The translations under genes were made by a program, and so were the position numbers. A stretch of 5,406 bases of DNA from Clostridia bacterium (lineage in GTDB: Bacteria; Bacillota; Clostridia; UMGS1883). The stretch covers positions 1 through 5,406 of the forward strand of contig CAAGBE010000006.1 of assembly GCA_900768005.1 (NCBI GenBank), written 5' to 3'. Positions 1 through 5,406 of the stretch are shown one piece after another. Under the pieces are notes generated by a model. That model was not told the origin of the DNA and made no database searches. It worked only from the letters and a program-made list of their open reading frames with translations. Each line of letters opens with the position of its first letter. Within the stretch, counting starts at the first letter, position 1.

Positions 1-1251
1 CTCACGCTCACCCTGAAGAACGTGGATCTCAACAGAGGTCTGTCCGTCAGCCGCTGTGGAATATACCTGGCTCTTCTTTACGGGAATAGTGGTATTTCTG
101 TCGATTATCTTATTGAATACTCCACCGAGTGTCTCGATACCGAGAGAAAGGGGAGTTACGTCGAGAAGAACAATGTCCTTAACGTCGCCGCCAAGCACAC
201 CTGCCTGAATAGCCGCACCGAGAGCAACACATTCGTCGGGGTTGATTCCCTTGTGAGGGTCTTTGCCGATAAGCTTCTGTACAGCTTCGTTAACTGCAGG
301 AATACGGCTGGAACCGCCAACCATTACAACCTTGTCAATTTCGGATGCGGAAAGACCTGCATCGGAAAGAGCCTTCTTTGTGGGGATAATTGTACGCTCT
401 ACAAGATTTGCTGTAAGCTCGTTGAACTTAGCACGTGTAAGTGTGATGTCAAGATGCTTGGGACCTGTTGCATCTGCTGTGATGAAAGGAAGATTGATAG
501 CGCTTGTTGTTACGCCTGAAAGCTCAATCTTTGCCTTTTCACTGGCTTCCTTGAGTCTCTGCATAGCCATCTTATCAGTAGAAAGGTCGATACCGTTTTC
601 TTTCTTGAATTCAGCTACAAGGTAGTTGATGATAGCGTCGTCGAAGTCGTCACCGCCGAGGCGAGTGTCACCGTTTGTTGCCAAAACTTCAAACACACCG
701 TCACCAATGTCAAGGATAGATACGTCGAATGTACCGCCGCCAAGGTCATATACCATAACCTTCTGGTCGTTTTCTTTATCCATACCGTAAGCAAATGCCG
801 CTGCAGTAGGCTCGTTTATAATACGAAGAACTTCAAGACCTGCAATCTTACCTGCGTCCTTTGTAGCCTGACGCTGTGCATCGGAGAAGTAAGCAGGAAC
901 AGTAATTACTGCCTGAGAAACAGTTTCACCAAGGTAGCTTTCTGCATCAGCCTTAAGCTTTGCAAGTACCATGGAGCTGATTTCTGGGGGAGTGTAGCTC
1001 TTGTCGTCAATGTTTACCTTGTAATTTGTACCCATTTCTCTCTTGATAGAGATAACTGTTCTGTCAGGATTTGTAACTGCCTGTCTCTTTGCAACCTGAC
1101 CTACAAGTCTTTCACCTGTTTTTGTAAAAGCTACAACTGAGGGAGTAGTTCTTGCACCCTCTGCGTTAGCGATAACGGTGGGTTCGCCACCCTCCATAAC
1201 CGCTACGCATGAATTAGTTGTACCCAAGTCAATACCAATAATTTTTGCCAT
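1..1251 (-). CDS. dnaK: Molecular chaperone DnaK (Hsp70), N-terminal 417 residues, cut by window edge
   Basis: Hsp70 chaperone: an ATP-driven cytosolic machine that binds exposed hydrophobic segments of unfolded proteins, working with DnaJ and GrpE. Translating the minus strand from 1251 gives 417 codons without a stop, running off base 1; family members are about 600-640 residues, so roughly two thirds is present. Visible landmarks: phosphate-1 loop GIDLGTTNS (residues 6-14), EPTAAAFAYG (148-156), phosphate-2 loop DLGGGTFDVS (169-178), adenosine-site VGGSSRIPAV (311-320), and the interdomain linker VLLDVTPLSLG (361-371), followed by the start of the substrate-binding beta domain. The segment after NPDRTVISIKREMG is short relative to E. 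coli DnaK, which fits the lobe IB deletion known in Gram-positive DnaK. The start is set by GGAGG at 1261-1265, 9 nt upstream of ATG. It is the third gene of the CIRCE-controlled operon, separated from grpE by a 194-bp gap filled with inverted repeats. No damage is seen. Confidence 0.99.
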   Translation of the reverse strand, partial: MAKIIGIDLGTTNSCVAVMEGGEPTVIANAEGARTTPSVVAFTKTGERLVGQVAKRQAVTNPDRTVISIKREMGTNYKVNIDDKSYTPPEISSMVLAKLKADAESYLGETVSQAVITVPAYFSDAQRQATKDAGKIAGLEVLRIINEPTAAAFAYGMDKENDQKVMVYDLGGGTFDVSILDIGDGVFEVLATNGDTRLGGDDFDDAIINYLVAEFKKENGIDLSTDKMAMQRLKEASEKAKIELSGVTTSAINLPFITADATGPKHLDITLTRAKFNELTANLVERTIIPTKKALSDAGLSASEIDKVVMVGGSSRIPAVNEAVQKLIGKDPHKGINPDECVALGAAIQAGVLGGDVKDIVLLDVTPLSLGIETLGGVFNKIIDRNTTIPVKKSQVYSTAADGQTSVEIHVLQGERE

Positions 1252-1300
1252 GATTTTTTACCTCCAAATATATCAAAAAATTTATAAACACATAAATTCC

Positions 1301-1333
1301 GTCAAAAACAAGGGCGTGTACCTTGTTTTTGAC
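1301..1333. terminator. Bidirectional terminator-like hairpin upstream of dnaK
   Basis: A perfect 13-bp inverted repeat with a 7-nt loop. Its core is CAAGG/CCTTG, flanked by an A5 tract on one side and a T5 tract on the other, which resembles an intrinsic terminator in both directions. On the minus strand it would sit between grpE and dnaK and could reduce or adjust dnaK transcription. The GC core is only about 5 bp, so strong termination is doubtful, and it may simply be one part of the larger repeat block. Confidence 0.35.
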
Positions 1334-1441
1334 ACCTTGCAAGGGCTACCGCGGTGAGCGGTGCGCGAGCGAAAGCCCTTTACTCGAAGCGAAACATTTT
1401 CGATAGAAACTTTTCGCTTCGAAAGGATGTCATTGACATCC
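1301..1441. repeat. Cluster of four inverted repeats in the grpE-dnaK gap (possible intergenic repeat element)
   Basis: The 194-bp gap between grpE and dnaK is dominated by self-complementary sequence. From left to right: (a) 1301-1313 with 1321-1333, a perfect 13-bp stem with a 7-nt loop; (b) AAGGGCT 1341-1347 with AGCCCTT 1374-1380, enclosing an inner ACCGC/GCGGT stem (1348-1352 with 1358-1362); (c) 1384-1394 with 1412-1422, a perfect 11-bp stem whose 17-nt loop contains part of a direct repeat (GAAACATTTTCG at 1391, GAAACTTTTCG at 1406); (d) GGATGTCATTGACATCC 1425-1441, a near-palindrome with 8-nt arms. A further palindrome, CCTTGCAAGG (1335-1344), bridges a and b and could pair alternatively with the CAAGG/CCTTG parts of stem a. 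The block begins 4 bp from the grpE stop codon. It has no coding potential that I recognise. It may be an inserted repetitive element or a structured mRNA region that affects processing or read-through between grpE and dnaK; the sequence alone does not decide. Confidence 0.7.
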
Positions 1442-1445
1442 GCCG

Positions 1446-1955
1446 TTAGTTAGCCACTTTAACCATACTGTGTCTTACAACACGGTCGCCGATTTTGTAA
1501 CCTTTCTGGAATTCCTCCACTATTACATTTTCACCCTGCTCTTCATCGTCAATGTGCATTACCGCATTATGAAATTCGGGATTGAACTCTTCTCCCACAG
1601 ACTTGATTTCCTCCACGCCAAGTGAGGTAAGCACATCATCCATCTGTTTTTTCAGCATTACTACACCCTCGTAAAAGCCGTCCTTGTTTTCTGCAGAGTC
1701 GATTGCACGCTGGAAGTTATCCATAACGGGTAAAAACTTCTCGATAACGACTGCTTTTGCTTCGGGATAGATAGATTCTTTCTCTTTAATAGTACGCTTG
1801 CGGTAGTTGTCATATTCTGCAAGAGTACGCATATATTTTTCGTTTACGTCGTTGTATTTCTTTTCAAATTCGTTTTCAGACTCAGTTTCCGTAACTTCGG
1901 GAGTTACTTCTTCCTGAATTTCCTCTTTCACTTCTTCTTTCTTTTTAGTTGCCAT
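1446..1955 (-). CDS. grpE: Nucleotide exchange factor GrpE
   Basis: Cytosolic co-chaperone that acts as a homodimer to release ADP from DnaK. Numbered from the upstream ATG at 1964 (172 residues), the protein has a Lys/Glu-rich flexible N-terminus (about 5-33), the GrpE helix with YMRTLAEYDNYRKRT (44-58), LPVMDNFQRAI (78-88), and the C-terminal beta domain with FNPEFHNAVMHI (127-138) and FQKGYKIGDRVVRHSMVKVAN (152-172). I place the start at the second ATG (1955, MATKKKEE, 169 residues) because GGAAAGG at 1965-1971 lies 9 nt before it but directly touches the ATG at 1964. The thrS start has the same AAAGGATGATA arrangement. With this start the gene overlaps the 3' end of hrcA by 11 nt, suggesting translational coupling. 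The stop is TAA at 1446-1448. Length and motifs are normal for the family. Confidence 0.97.
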   Translation of the reverse strand: MATKKKEEVKEEIQEEVTPEVTETESENEFEKKYNDVNEKYMRTLAEYDNYRKRTIKEKESIYPEAKAVVIEKFLPVMDNFQRAIDSAENKDGFYEGVVMLKKQMDDVLTSLGVEEIKSVGEEFNPEFHNAVMHIDDEEQGENVIVEEFQKGYKIGDRVVRHSMVKVAN

Positions 1956-3003
1956 CTGTATCATCCTTTCCGTAAAGCATTCTTCCGAGTATCTCGCTGA
2001 GCTGACTGTTAATCAGTTCGAGAGAGGATACCACCCTTGCGTAATTCATACGCTTGGGACCGATAATGCCTATTTTTCCGTGAAGCTTGCCGCCTACATT
2101 ATAAGATGCTACGACAAGGCTTGTGTCACGCATTTCGGGAGCGTTGTTTTCACTGCCAATCTTTATGCTGATATTTTCTTCTGCCGTTTCCAGAAGATTG
2201 AGCATATTGGACACGTTCTCTTTTCGGTCAATAAACGAGAAAAACTCCCTCGCACGTTCAATATTTTCAAATTCGGGGTTATTAAGTATGTTGGAAGCTC
2301 CGCCAATGTACACCCTGCTTTGCGTGTTGCCGAGACATTCCAGAACGAATTCAACCACCGTTTTTAAGAAATCACCGTACTCTGTCATTGCTTCGTAAAT
2401 CAGCATCAGCCTTGCAGGAGTAAAATCGTCTGCCGAAAGTCCCGTAAGCTGTCCCGACAAAAATTCTGAAATGGAATCAATAATCTCATAATCTATGTCT
2501 GCACTTACTTTCATATGGCGGTTTCTCACAACGCCTGCATCGGTCACTACCACAATTAGCACACTGCCCTGCTCAATAAGCATCATTTTGACGCTTCTGA
2601 GGCGGCTTTTCTGTGCCGTGGGAAGCTCCACTATTGCAGGATAATTTGTTGCCTTGGAAATAATATCCGAAATTTCCGACACTACATTTTCAAGCTGACT
2701 GTATTTTCTGTCCATACTGCTCTGCAGGCTTGAAATCTCCTCCATAGTGAGGCTGTAACGGTGCATAAGCGAATCGACGTAGAAACGGTAACCCATTTCC
2801 GAGGGGATTCGACCTGCCGAGGTGTGGGGCTTGTCAAGATAGCCCATTTCCTCCAAATCCGCCATTTCGTTACGGATTGTTGCGGCTGAAAGACCGAGGT
2901 CGTGATTTTTTGCAATGTTTCGCGAGCCTACGGGCTCCGCCGTCTGAATATAGTCTTCAATAATGGCTTGAAGTATTGCTTTTTTTCTTTCGGAAAGCTC
3001 CAT
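1945..3003 (-). CDS. hrcA: Heat-inducible transcription repressor HrcA
   Basis: Repressor of class I heat-shock genes; it binds the CIRCE operator, and its folding is known to depend on GroEL, which links repression to chaperone availability. The 352-residue product matches the usual family length of about 340-350. Residues 1-75 form the winged-helix DNA-binding domain (SERKKAILQAIIEDYI, then VGSRNIA and LSAATIRNEMADLEEMGYL at 38-56, and HTSAGRIPSEMGYRFYVDSL at 60-79). The middle is a GAF-like dimerisation region with VYIGGASNILNNPEF (231-245), and the C-terminus has the conserved IGPKRMNYARVV (314-325). The start at 3003 is supported by GAGGTGAG at 3007-3014. It is the first gene of the hrcA-grpE-dnaK operon, and a perfect CIRCE lies 20 nt upstream of its ATG, so it should repress itself. 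No key region is missing. Confidence 0.98.
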   Translation of the reverse strand: MELSERKKAILQAIIEDYIQTAEPVGSRNIAKNHDLGLSAATIRNEMADLEEMGYLDKPHTSAGRIPSEMGYRFYVDSLMHRYSLTMEEISSLQSSMDRKYSQLENVVSEISDIISKATNYPAIVELPTAQKSRLRSVKMMLIEQGSVLIVVVTDAGVVRNRHMKVSADIDYEIIDSISEFLSGQLTGLSADDFTPARLMLIYEAMTEYGDFLKTVVEFVLECLGNTQSRVYIGGASNILNNPEFENIERAREFFSFIDRKENVSNMLNLLETAEENISIKIGSENNAPEMRDTSLVVASYNVGGKLHGKIGIIGPKRMNYARVVSSLELINSQLSEILGRMLYGKDDTDGN

Positions 3004-3023
3004 ATGCTCACCTCTTTTCGTTT

Positions 3024-3052
3024 GTTAGCACTCATTCTCCCTGAGTGCTAAC
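3024..3052. promoter_or_regulatory. CIRCE operator (HrcA binding site)
   Basis: An exact match to the CIRCE consensus: TTAGCACTC at 3025-3033, a 9-nt spacer, then GAGTGCTAA at 3043-3051. One extra G-C pair at 3024/3052 extends each arm to 10 bp. It lies between the hrcA promoter -10 and the hrcA ribosome binding site, so the predicted transcription start falls within or at the edge of it. Bound HrcA would block transcription of hrcA-grpE-dnaK, and in RNA the repeat would form a 5' hairpin. Confidence 0.98.
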
Positions 3053-3055
3053 AAT

Positions 3056-3084
3056 AATGTACCACTACTGATGTCAAATGTCAA
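3056..3084 (-). promoter_or_regulatory. Sigma-A type promoter of the hrcA-grpE-dnaK operon
   Basis: On the minus strand there is a perfect -35 TTGACA (3079-3084), a 17-bp spacer and a -10-like TACATT (3056-3061, 4 of 6 matches to TATAAT). The start would lie near 3049, inside the CIRCE operator, the usual arrangement for HrcA-controlled operons. A second TTGACA copy at 3072-3077 overlaps the spacer but has no well-spaced -10. Confidence 0.75.
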
Positions 3085-3125
3085 GTGTTAATTTGTATTT
3101 TTTGAAAACTACGGCAAAAATATAC

Positions 3126-3158
3126 AAAAAAGAACCCGTCTTTATGACGAGTTCTTTT
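3126..3158 (-). terminator. Intrinsic terminator downstream of thrS
   Basis: Read on the minus strand, GAAC-T-CGTC, a 5-nt loop and GACG-G-GTTC form a hairpin (3132-3140 with 3146-3154, one internal mismatch), followed directly by six T residues (3131-3126). It begins about 6 nt after the thrS stop codon. A-T pairs extend the stem outward. It separates the thrS unit from the CIRCE-controlled operon. Confidence 0.88.
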
Positions 3159-3163
3159 CTTAA

Positions 3164-4918
3164 TTACTTTATTACCTTATTATTAACTTCCTCAGTAATC
3201 TTTGCGATAAATTCTTCGATAGACATACTTCCGATGTCACCGTCACGGCGGTCACGGATAGAAACTGTGTTATTTTCGATATCCTTGTCACCTACGAGAA
3301 GCATATAGGGAACTTTTTCAAGCTGTGCTTCACGAATCTTGTAACCGATTTTTTCACTTCTGTCGTCGATTTCAATACGGATGATGCCGCTTTCCTCGAG
3401 CTTTCTCTTAACCTCGTAAATATAGTCAAGGTGACGGTCAGCAATGGGAAGAAGCTTCACCTGAACGGGAGCAAGCCATACGGGGAATGCACCTGCGTAC
3501 TTCTCGATAAGGAGTGCAAGTGTTCTCTCGTAACAGCCTATTGATGTTCTGTGGATAATGTAGGGGTTCTTCTTCACGCCGTCCTTGTCCACATATTCCA
3601 TACCGAACTGCTCGGCAAGCATCTGGTCGATCTGAATTGTGATGAGAGTATCTTCCTTGCCGAATACATTCTTAATCTGAATGTCAAGTTTGGGTCCGTA
3701 GAATGCGGCTTCACCGATACCCACCTTGTAGGGGATTTCAAGGTGATTAAGGATTTTTTCCATCATACCCTGTGCTTCATCCCACTGCTCGGGAGTGCCT
3801 ATATACTTTTCGCTGTCCTCGGGGTCCCACTGGGAGAAACGGTAGGAAACGTCTTCGTAAAGGCCGAGAGTCTTGAGCATATAGATAGCAAGCTCAAGGC
3901 AATTCTTGAATTCGTCCTCCAACTGTTCGGGAGTACACATAAGATGTCCCTCGGAGATGGTGAACTGTCTTACACGGATAAGGCCGTGCATTTCACCCGA
4001 AGCCTCGTTACGGAAAAGTGTGGAGGTTTCGTTAAGGCGCATAGGAAGGTCGCGGTAGCTTCTGCCACGGTTAAGAAATGCCTGATACTGGAAAGGACAG
4101 GTCATTGGACGGAGCGCGAAAACTTCCTTGTCCTCTGCCTCGTCACCCATTACGAACATTCCGTCCTGATAGTGGTCCCAATGTCCCGAAATCTTGTAAA
4201 GGTCGCTCTTTGCCATAAGAGGAGTCTTGGTGAGCATCCAACCCCTCTTCTGCTCCTCGTCCTCAACAAATCTCTGGAGAAGCTGAATAATTCTTGCACC
4301 CTTGGGGAGAAGAATGGGGAGTCCCTGACCGATAACATCACTTGTTGTGAAGAGTTCAAGCTCACGACCGAGCTTGTTGTGGTCGCGTTTCTTCGCTTCT
4401 TCACGTCTTGTAAGCTCTGCCTCAAGGTCTTCTTTATTAAGGAATGCTGTTGCGTAAATACGCTGAAGCATCTTTTTCTTTTCGTCGCCTCTCCAGTAAG
4501 CACCTGTTGCACTGAGAAGCTTGTATGCCTTAACCTTGCTTGTGTAGTTCACGTGAGGGCCTGCACAAAGGTCTGTAAATTCACCCTGCTTGTAGAAAGA
4601 GATTGTTTCACCCTCGGGAAGGTCATTGATAAGCTCCACCTTGTAGGGTTCGTCTTTCATAAGTTCAAGTGCTTCTTCACGGGGGAGTTCAAAACGCTCG
4701 ATTTTGAGGTTTTCCTTTGCAATTTTTTTCATTTCTGCTTCGATTTTCTCCAAATCCTCGGGAGTGAAGGGATTGGGGGTATCGAAATCGTAGTAAAAGC
4801 CTGTGTCAATAGCGGGACCTATTGCAAGCTTTACCTCGGGGAAAAGTCTTTTTACAGCCTGCGCCATAACGTGTGACGCAGAATGTCTTAGAGTTTGGAG
4901 TTCATTCATTTCTGCCAT
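3164..4918 (-). CDS. thrS: Threonyl-tRNA synthetase lacking the TGS domain
   Basis: Class II synthetase that attaches threonine to tRNA-Thr using ATP in the cytosol. At 584 residues it is about 60 shorter than E. coli ThrRS (642), and the missing part is the N-terminal TGS (N1) domain: the protein begins almost directly with the editing domain HxxxH (H12, H16). The rest is complete. The editing site also has LCAGPH (C118, H122). The catalytic core has motif 2 LFRNEASGEMHGLIRVRQF (R303), motif 3 GCYERTLALL (R465), and zinc ligands C274, H325 and H456 by alignment to E. coli C334, H385 and H511. A C-terminal anticodon-binding domain spans about 480-580. The segment around the zinc cysteine reads RPMTCPFQYQ, where E. 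coli has RPMNCPGH. The start is firm: AGGA at 4928-4931 precedes the ATG, and the T-box terminator ends at 4935, leaving no room for a TGS domain. It is monocistronic, under T-box control, with its own terminator. Confidence 0.97.
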   Translation of the reverse strand: MAEMNELQTLRHSASHVMAQAVKRLFPEVKLAIGPAIDTGFYYDFDTPNPFTPEDLEKIEAEMKKIAKENLKIERFELPREEALELMKDEPYKVELINDLPEGETISFYKQGEFTDLCAGPHVNYTSKVKAYKLLSATGAYWRGDEKKKMLQRIYATAFLNKEDLEAELTRREEAKKRDHNKLGRELELFTTSDVIGQGLPILLPKGARIIQLLQRFVEDEEQKRGWMLTKTPLMAKSDLYKISGHWDHYQDGMFVMGDEAEDKEVFALRPMTCPFQYQAFLNRGRSYRDLPMRLNETSTLFRNEASGEMHGLIRVRQFTISEGHLMCTPEQLEDEFKNCLELAIYMLKTLGLYEDVSYRFSQWDPEDSEKYIGTPEQWDEAQGMMEKILNHLEIPYKVGIGEAAFYGPKLDIQIKNVFGKEDTLITIQIDQMLAEQFGMEYVDKDGVKKNPYIIHRTSIGCYERTLALLIEKYAGAFPVWLAPVQVKLLPIADRHLDYIYEVKRKLEESGIIRIEIDDRSEKIGYKIREAQLEKVPYMLLVGDKDIENNTVSIRDRRDGDIGSMSIEEFIAKITEEVNNKVIK

Positions 4919-4934
4919 TTTATATCATCCTTTC

Positions 4935-4973
4935 AAAAAAATAAGCACCCCTAATACAATGTATTAAGGGTGC
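4935..4973 (-). terminator. T-box leader terminator
   Basis: A 13-bp stem (4961-4973 with 4945-4957, one G-U pair) with a 3-nt loop, followed by a T-rich tract (4944-4935, TTATTTTTTT). It forms when tRNA-Thr is charged and ends transcription just before the thrS ribosome binding site. Confidence 0.95.
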
Positions 4974-5007
4974 ATTAGTTCAAAAACCAAGCACGGTTCC
5001 ACCTTAA
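4964..5007 (-). promoter_or_regulatory. T-box antiterminator
   Basis: TTAAGG (5002-5007), the bulge TGGAACC (4995-5001) and GTGC (4991-4994) face GCAC (4970-4973) and CCTTAA (4964-4969), giving 4-bp and 6-bp helices around the 7-nt bulge that pairs with the tRNA acceptor end. The 3' strand (4964-4973) is the same sequence used as the 5' arm of the terminator, so the two structures exclude each other. Confidence 0.92.
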
Positions 5008-5194
5008 ATTTCGCTCAATTTCCCATTAACGCAGGCTCACGGCAGGGAATACTATAATTTCCTCCCTGCAGCTCCGGAGTGGTGTTCACCAAGGCTCTGT
5101 ATAGGATGCTTCCAGCTCGGATTTAAAATCCTTTGCACCCCTCTCTCGTATACTCGGCAGAGGTTACTGTCTCCATCATTGCTTTTCTTTTGTA

Positions 5195-5223
5195 ATTATA
5201 ACACAACATATTTTAAAGGTCAA
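5195..5223 (-). promoter_or_regulatory. Sigma-A promoter of the thrS T-box transcript
   Basis: TTGACC (-35, 5218-5223), an exact 17-bp spacer and a perfect TATAAT (-10, 5195-5200) on the minus strand. The predicted start near 5188 is directly upstream of T-box Stem I. The -35 lies one base past the T tract that follows the transposase palindrome. Confidence 0.9.
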
Positions 5224-5224
5224 G

Positions 5225-5269
5225 AAAAAATTATGGCACACTTTGGGGACAGTCCCCAAAGTGTGCCAT
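5225..5269 (-). terminator. 37-bp perfect palindrome plus T tract behind the transposase gene
   Basis: 5233-5250 and 5252-5269 are perfect 18-nt complements around one central base (5251); the centre reads GGGGACAGTCCCC. Read on the minus strand it is followed by AATTTTTT (T run 5230-5225), so it can act as a terminator for the gene to the right. It starts 1 base after that gene's stop codon. Palindromes of this kind are typical companions of REP-associated IS200-like transposases, so it may also be the recognition end of that element; this second role is inferred from family knowledge. Confidence 0.8.
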
Positions 5270-5270
5270 T

Positions 5271-5405
5271 TTATATTCGATACAGTGACCTGCGAGAAAT
5301 TCCTGTTAGTCTCGCAAGTGTATTCTTGTCTATATTACATTCTTCCATTATTTTCTTTAAGATCGCAATTCTTTCATATTTGGGGAGGTTTCTTATTTCG
5401 TAGGG
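5271..5405 (-). CDS. C-terminal end of a probable REP-associated (IS200-like, Y1) transposase, cut by window edge
   Basis: An open frame enters from the right edge and ends at TAA (5271-5273), giving 44 residues: a helical stretch PKYERIAILKKIMEEC, then NIDKNTLARLTGISRRSLYRI, which looks like a helix-turn-helix ending in a short tail. This ending (xxLARLTGISRxxLYRI at the very C-terminus) resembles the C-terminal domain of Firmicutes REP-associated tyrosine transposases, single-strand transposases that act on hairpins. The catalytic HUH and tyrosine motifs would lie outside the window, so the assignment rests on the tail and on the perfect palindrome immediately after the stop. An unrelated small HTH regulator is the main alternative. 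Whether the full gene is intact cannot be judged. Confidence 0.65.
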   Translation of the reverse strand, partial: PYEIRNLPKYERIAILKKIMEECNIDKNTLARLTGISRRSLYRI

Positions 5406-5406
5406 C

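Larger units (their letters stand above)
4935..5188 (-). promoter_or_regulatory. Threonine-specific T-box leader of thrS
   Basis: A tRNA-sensing riboswitch: uncharged tRNA-Thr pairs with the specifier and with the antiterminator bulge to allow transcription of thrS. In minus-strand order: Stem I with an AGTA motif (5165-5168), a CTCTG/CAGAG stem (5158-5162 with 5095-5099), distal GGGTGC/GCATCC (5135-5140 with 5104-5109) and an apical hairpin (5119-5131). The base pairing GGAG (5171-5174) with CTCC (5076-5079) places the codon ACC (5081-5083, followed by A) in the specifier loop, which is a threonine codon. Stem III is GCAGGGA/TCCCTGC (5063-5069 with 5042-5048). The T-box core TGGAACC is at 4995-5001. 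A terminator follows at 4945-4973. The 5' end is estimated from the promoter. Confidence 0.95.

Noticed and set aside
22..625. Two overlapping plus-strand open frames opposite dnaK
   Set aside because: Both are antisense to the intact, highly conserved dnaK frame and encode Cys/Ser-rich sequences without recognisable domains.
1266..1307. A separate dnaK promoter (TTGACG ... TATAAA on the minus strand)
   Set aside because: The spacing is about 13 bp, too short for a sigma-A promoter, and the TTGACG is part of the hairpin arm.
1301..1441. CRISPR array or transposon with terminal repeats
   Set aside because: The repeats are inverted and all different, there are no regularly spaced direct repeats, and the outer ends share only about 4 complementary bases.
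2080..2398. Short open frames on both strands inside hrcA
   Set aside because: They are out-of-frame shadows of hrcA with no ribosome binding site or domain.
3078..3308. A small plus-strand gene between hrcA and thrS
   Set aside because: It overlaps the operon promoter, the thrS terminator and the thrS 3' end in antisense, with no supporting signal.
3551..4876. A 441-codon plus-strand open frame opposite thrS
   Set aside because: It lies entirely antisense to a well-supported thrS, its product is rich in Cys, His, Leu and Val in a way expected from reversed codon bias, and it has no recognisable domain.
5179..5403. A 74-codon plus-strand open frame across the palindrome and transposase tail
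   Set aside because: It runs through the thrS promoter and the palindrome in antisense, with no ribosome binding site; the minus-strand frame has a recognisable HTH ending.

Overview
This window is a housekeeping stretch from a low-to-moderate GC Gram-positive bacterium, most likely a member of the Clostridia (an Oscillospiraceae/Ruminococcaceae-like gut lineage is my guess, not proven). The evidence is the hrcA-grpE-dnaK order behind a perfect CIRCE operator, a T-box leader in front of an aminoacyl-tRNA synthetase gene, a DnaK with the shortened N-terminal lobe seen in Gram-positives, and strong AGGAGG-like ribosome binding sites. Every gene I can support is on the minus strand, so the window reads biologically from right to left.

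Right end (5406 down to 5233): the last 44 codons of a probable REP-associated tyrosine transposase (IS200-like, Y1 family), followed 1 base after its stop codon by a perfect 37-bp palindrome. Next (5223 down to 4919): a consensus-like sigma-A promoter and a complete threonine T-box leader with Stem I, an ACC specifier, Stem III, a TGGAACC antiterminator bulge and a competing terminator. This leader controls thrS (4918-3164), a 584-residue threonyl-tRNA synthetase that lacks the usual N-terminal TGS domain. A terminator at about 3126-3158 ends that unit.

Left part (3163 down to 1): a separate heat-shock operon. A promoter at 3084-3056 overlaps the CIRCE operator at 3024-3052 and drives hrcA (its own repressor), grpE (overlapping the hrcA end) and dnaK. 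dnaK is cut by the window edge after 417 residues. HrcA binds CIRCE and represses the operon. DnaK and its nucleotide exchange factor GrpE are the chaperone products; dnaJ would be expected just beyond base 1.

The part not explained by standard annotation is the 194-bp grpE-dnaK gap. It holds four successive perfect or near-perfect inverted repeats (1301-1441) that start only 4 bp after the grpE stop. It looks like an inserted intergenic repeat or a structured mRNA segment. I see no sign of a novel multi-gene system; the most interesting items are this hairpin block, the transposase-associated palindrome abutting the thrS promoter, and the TGS-less synthetase.
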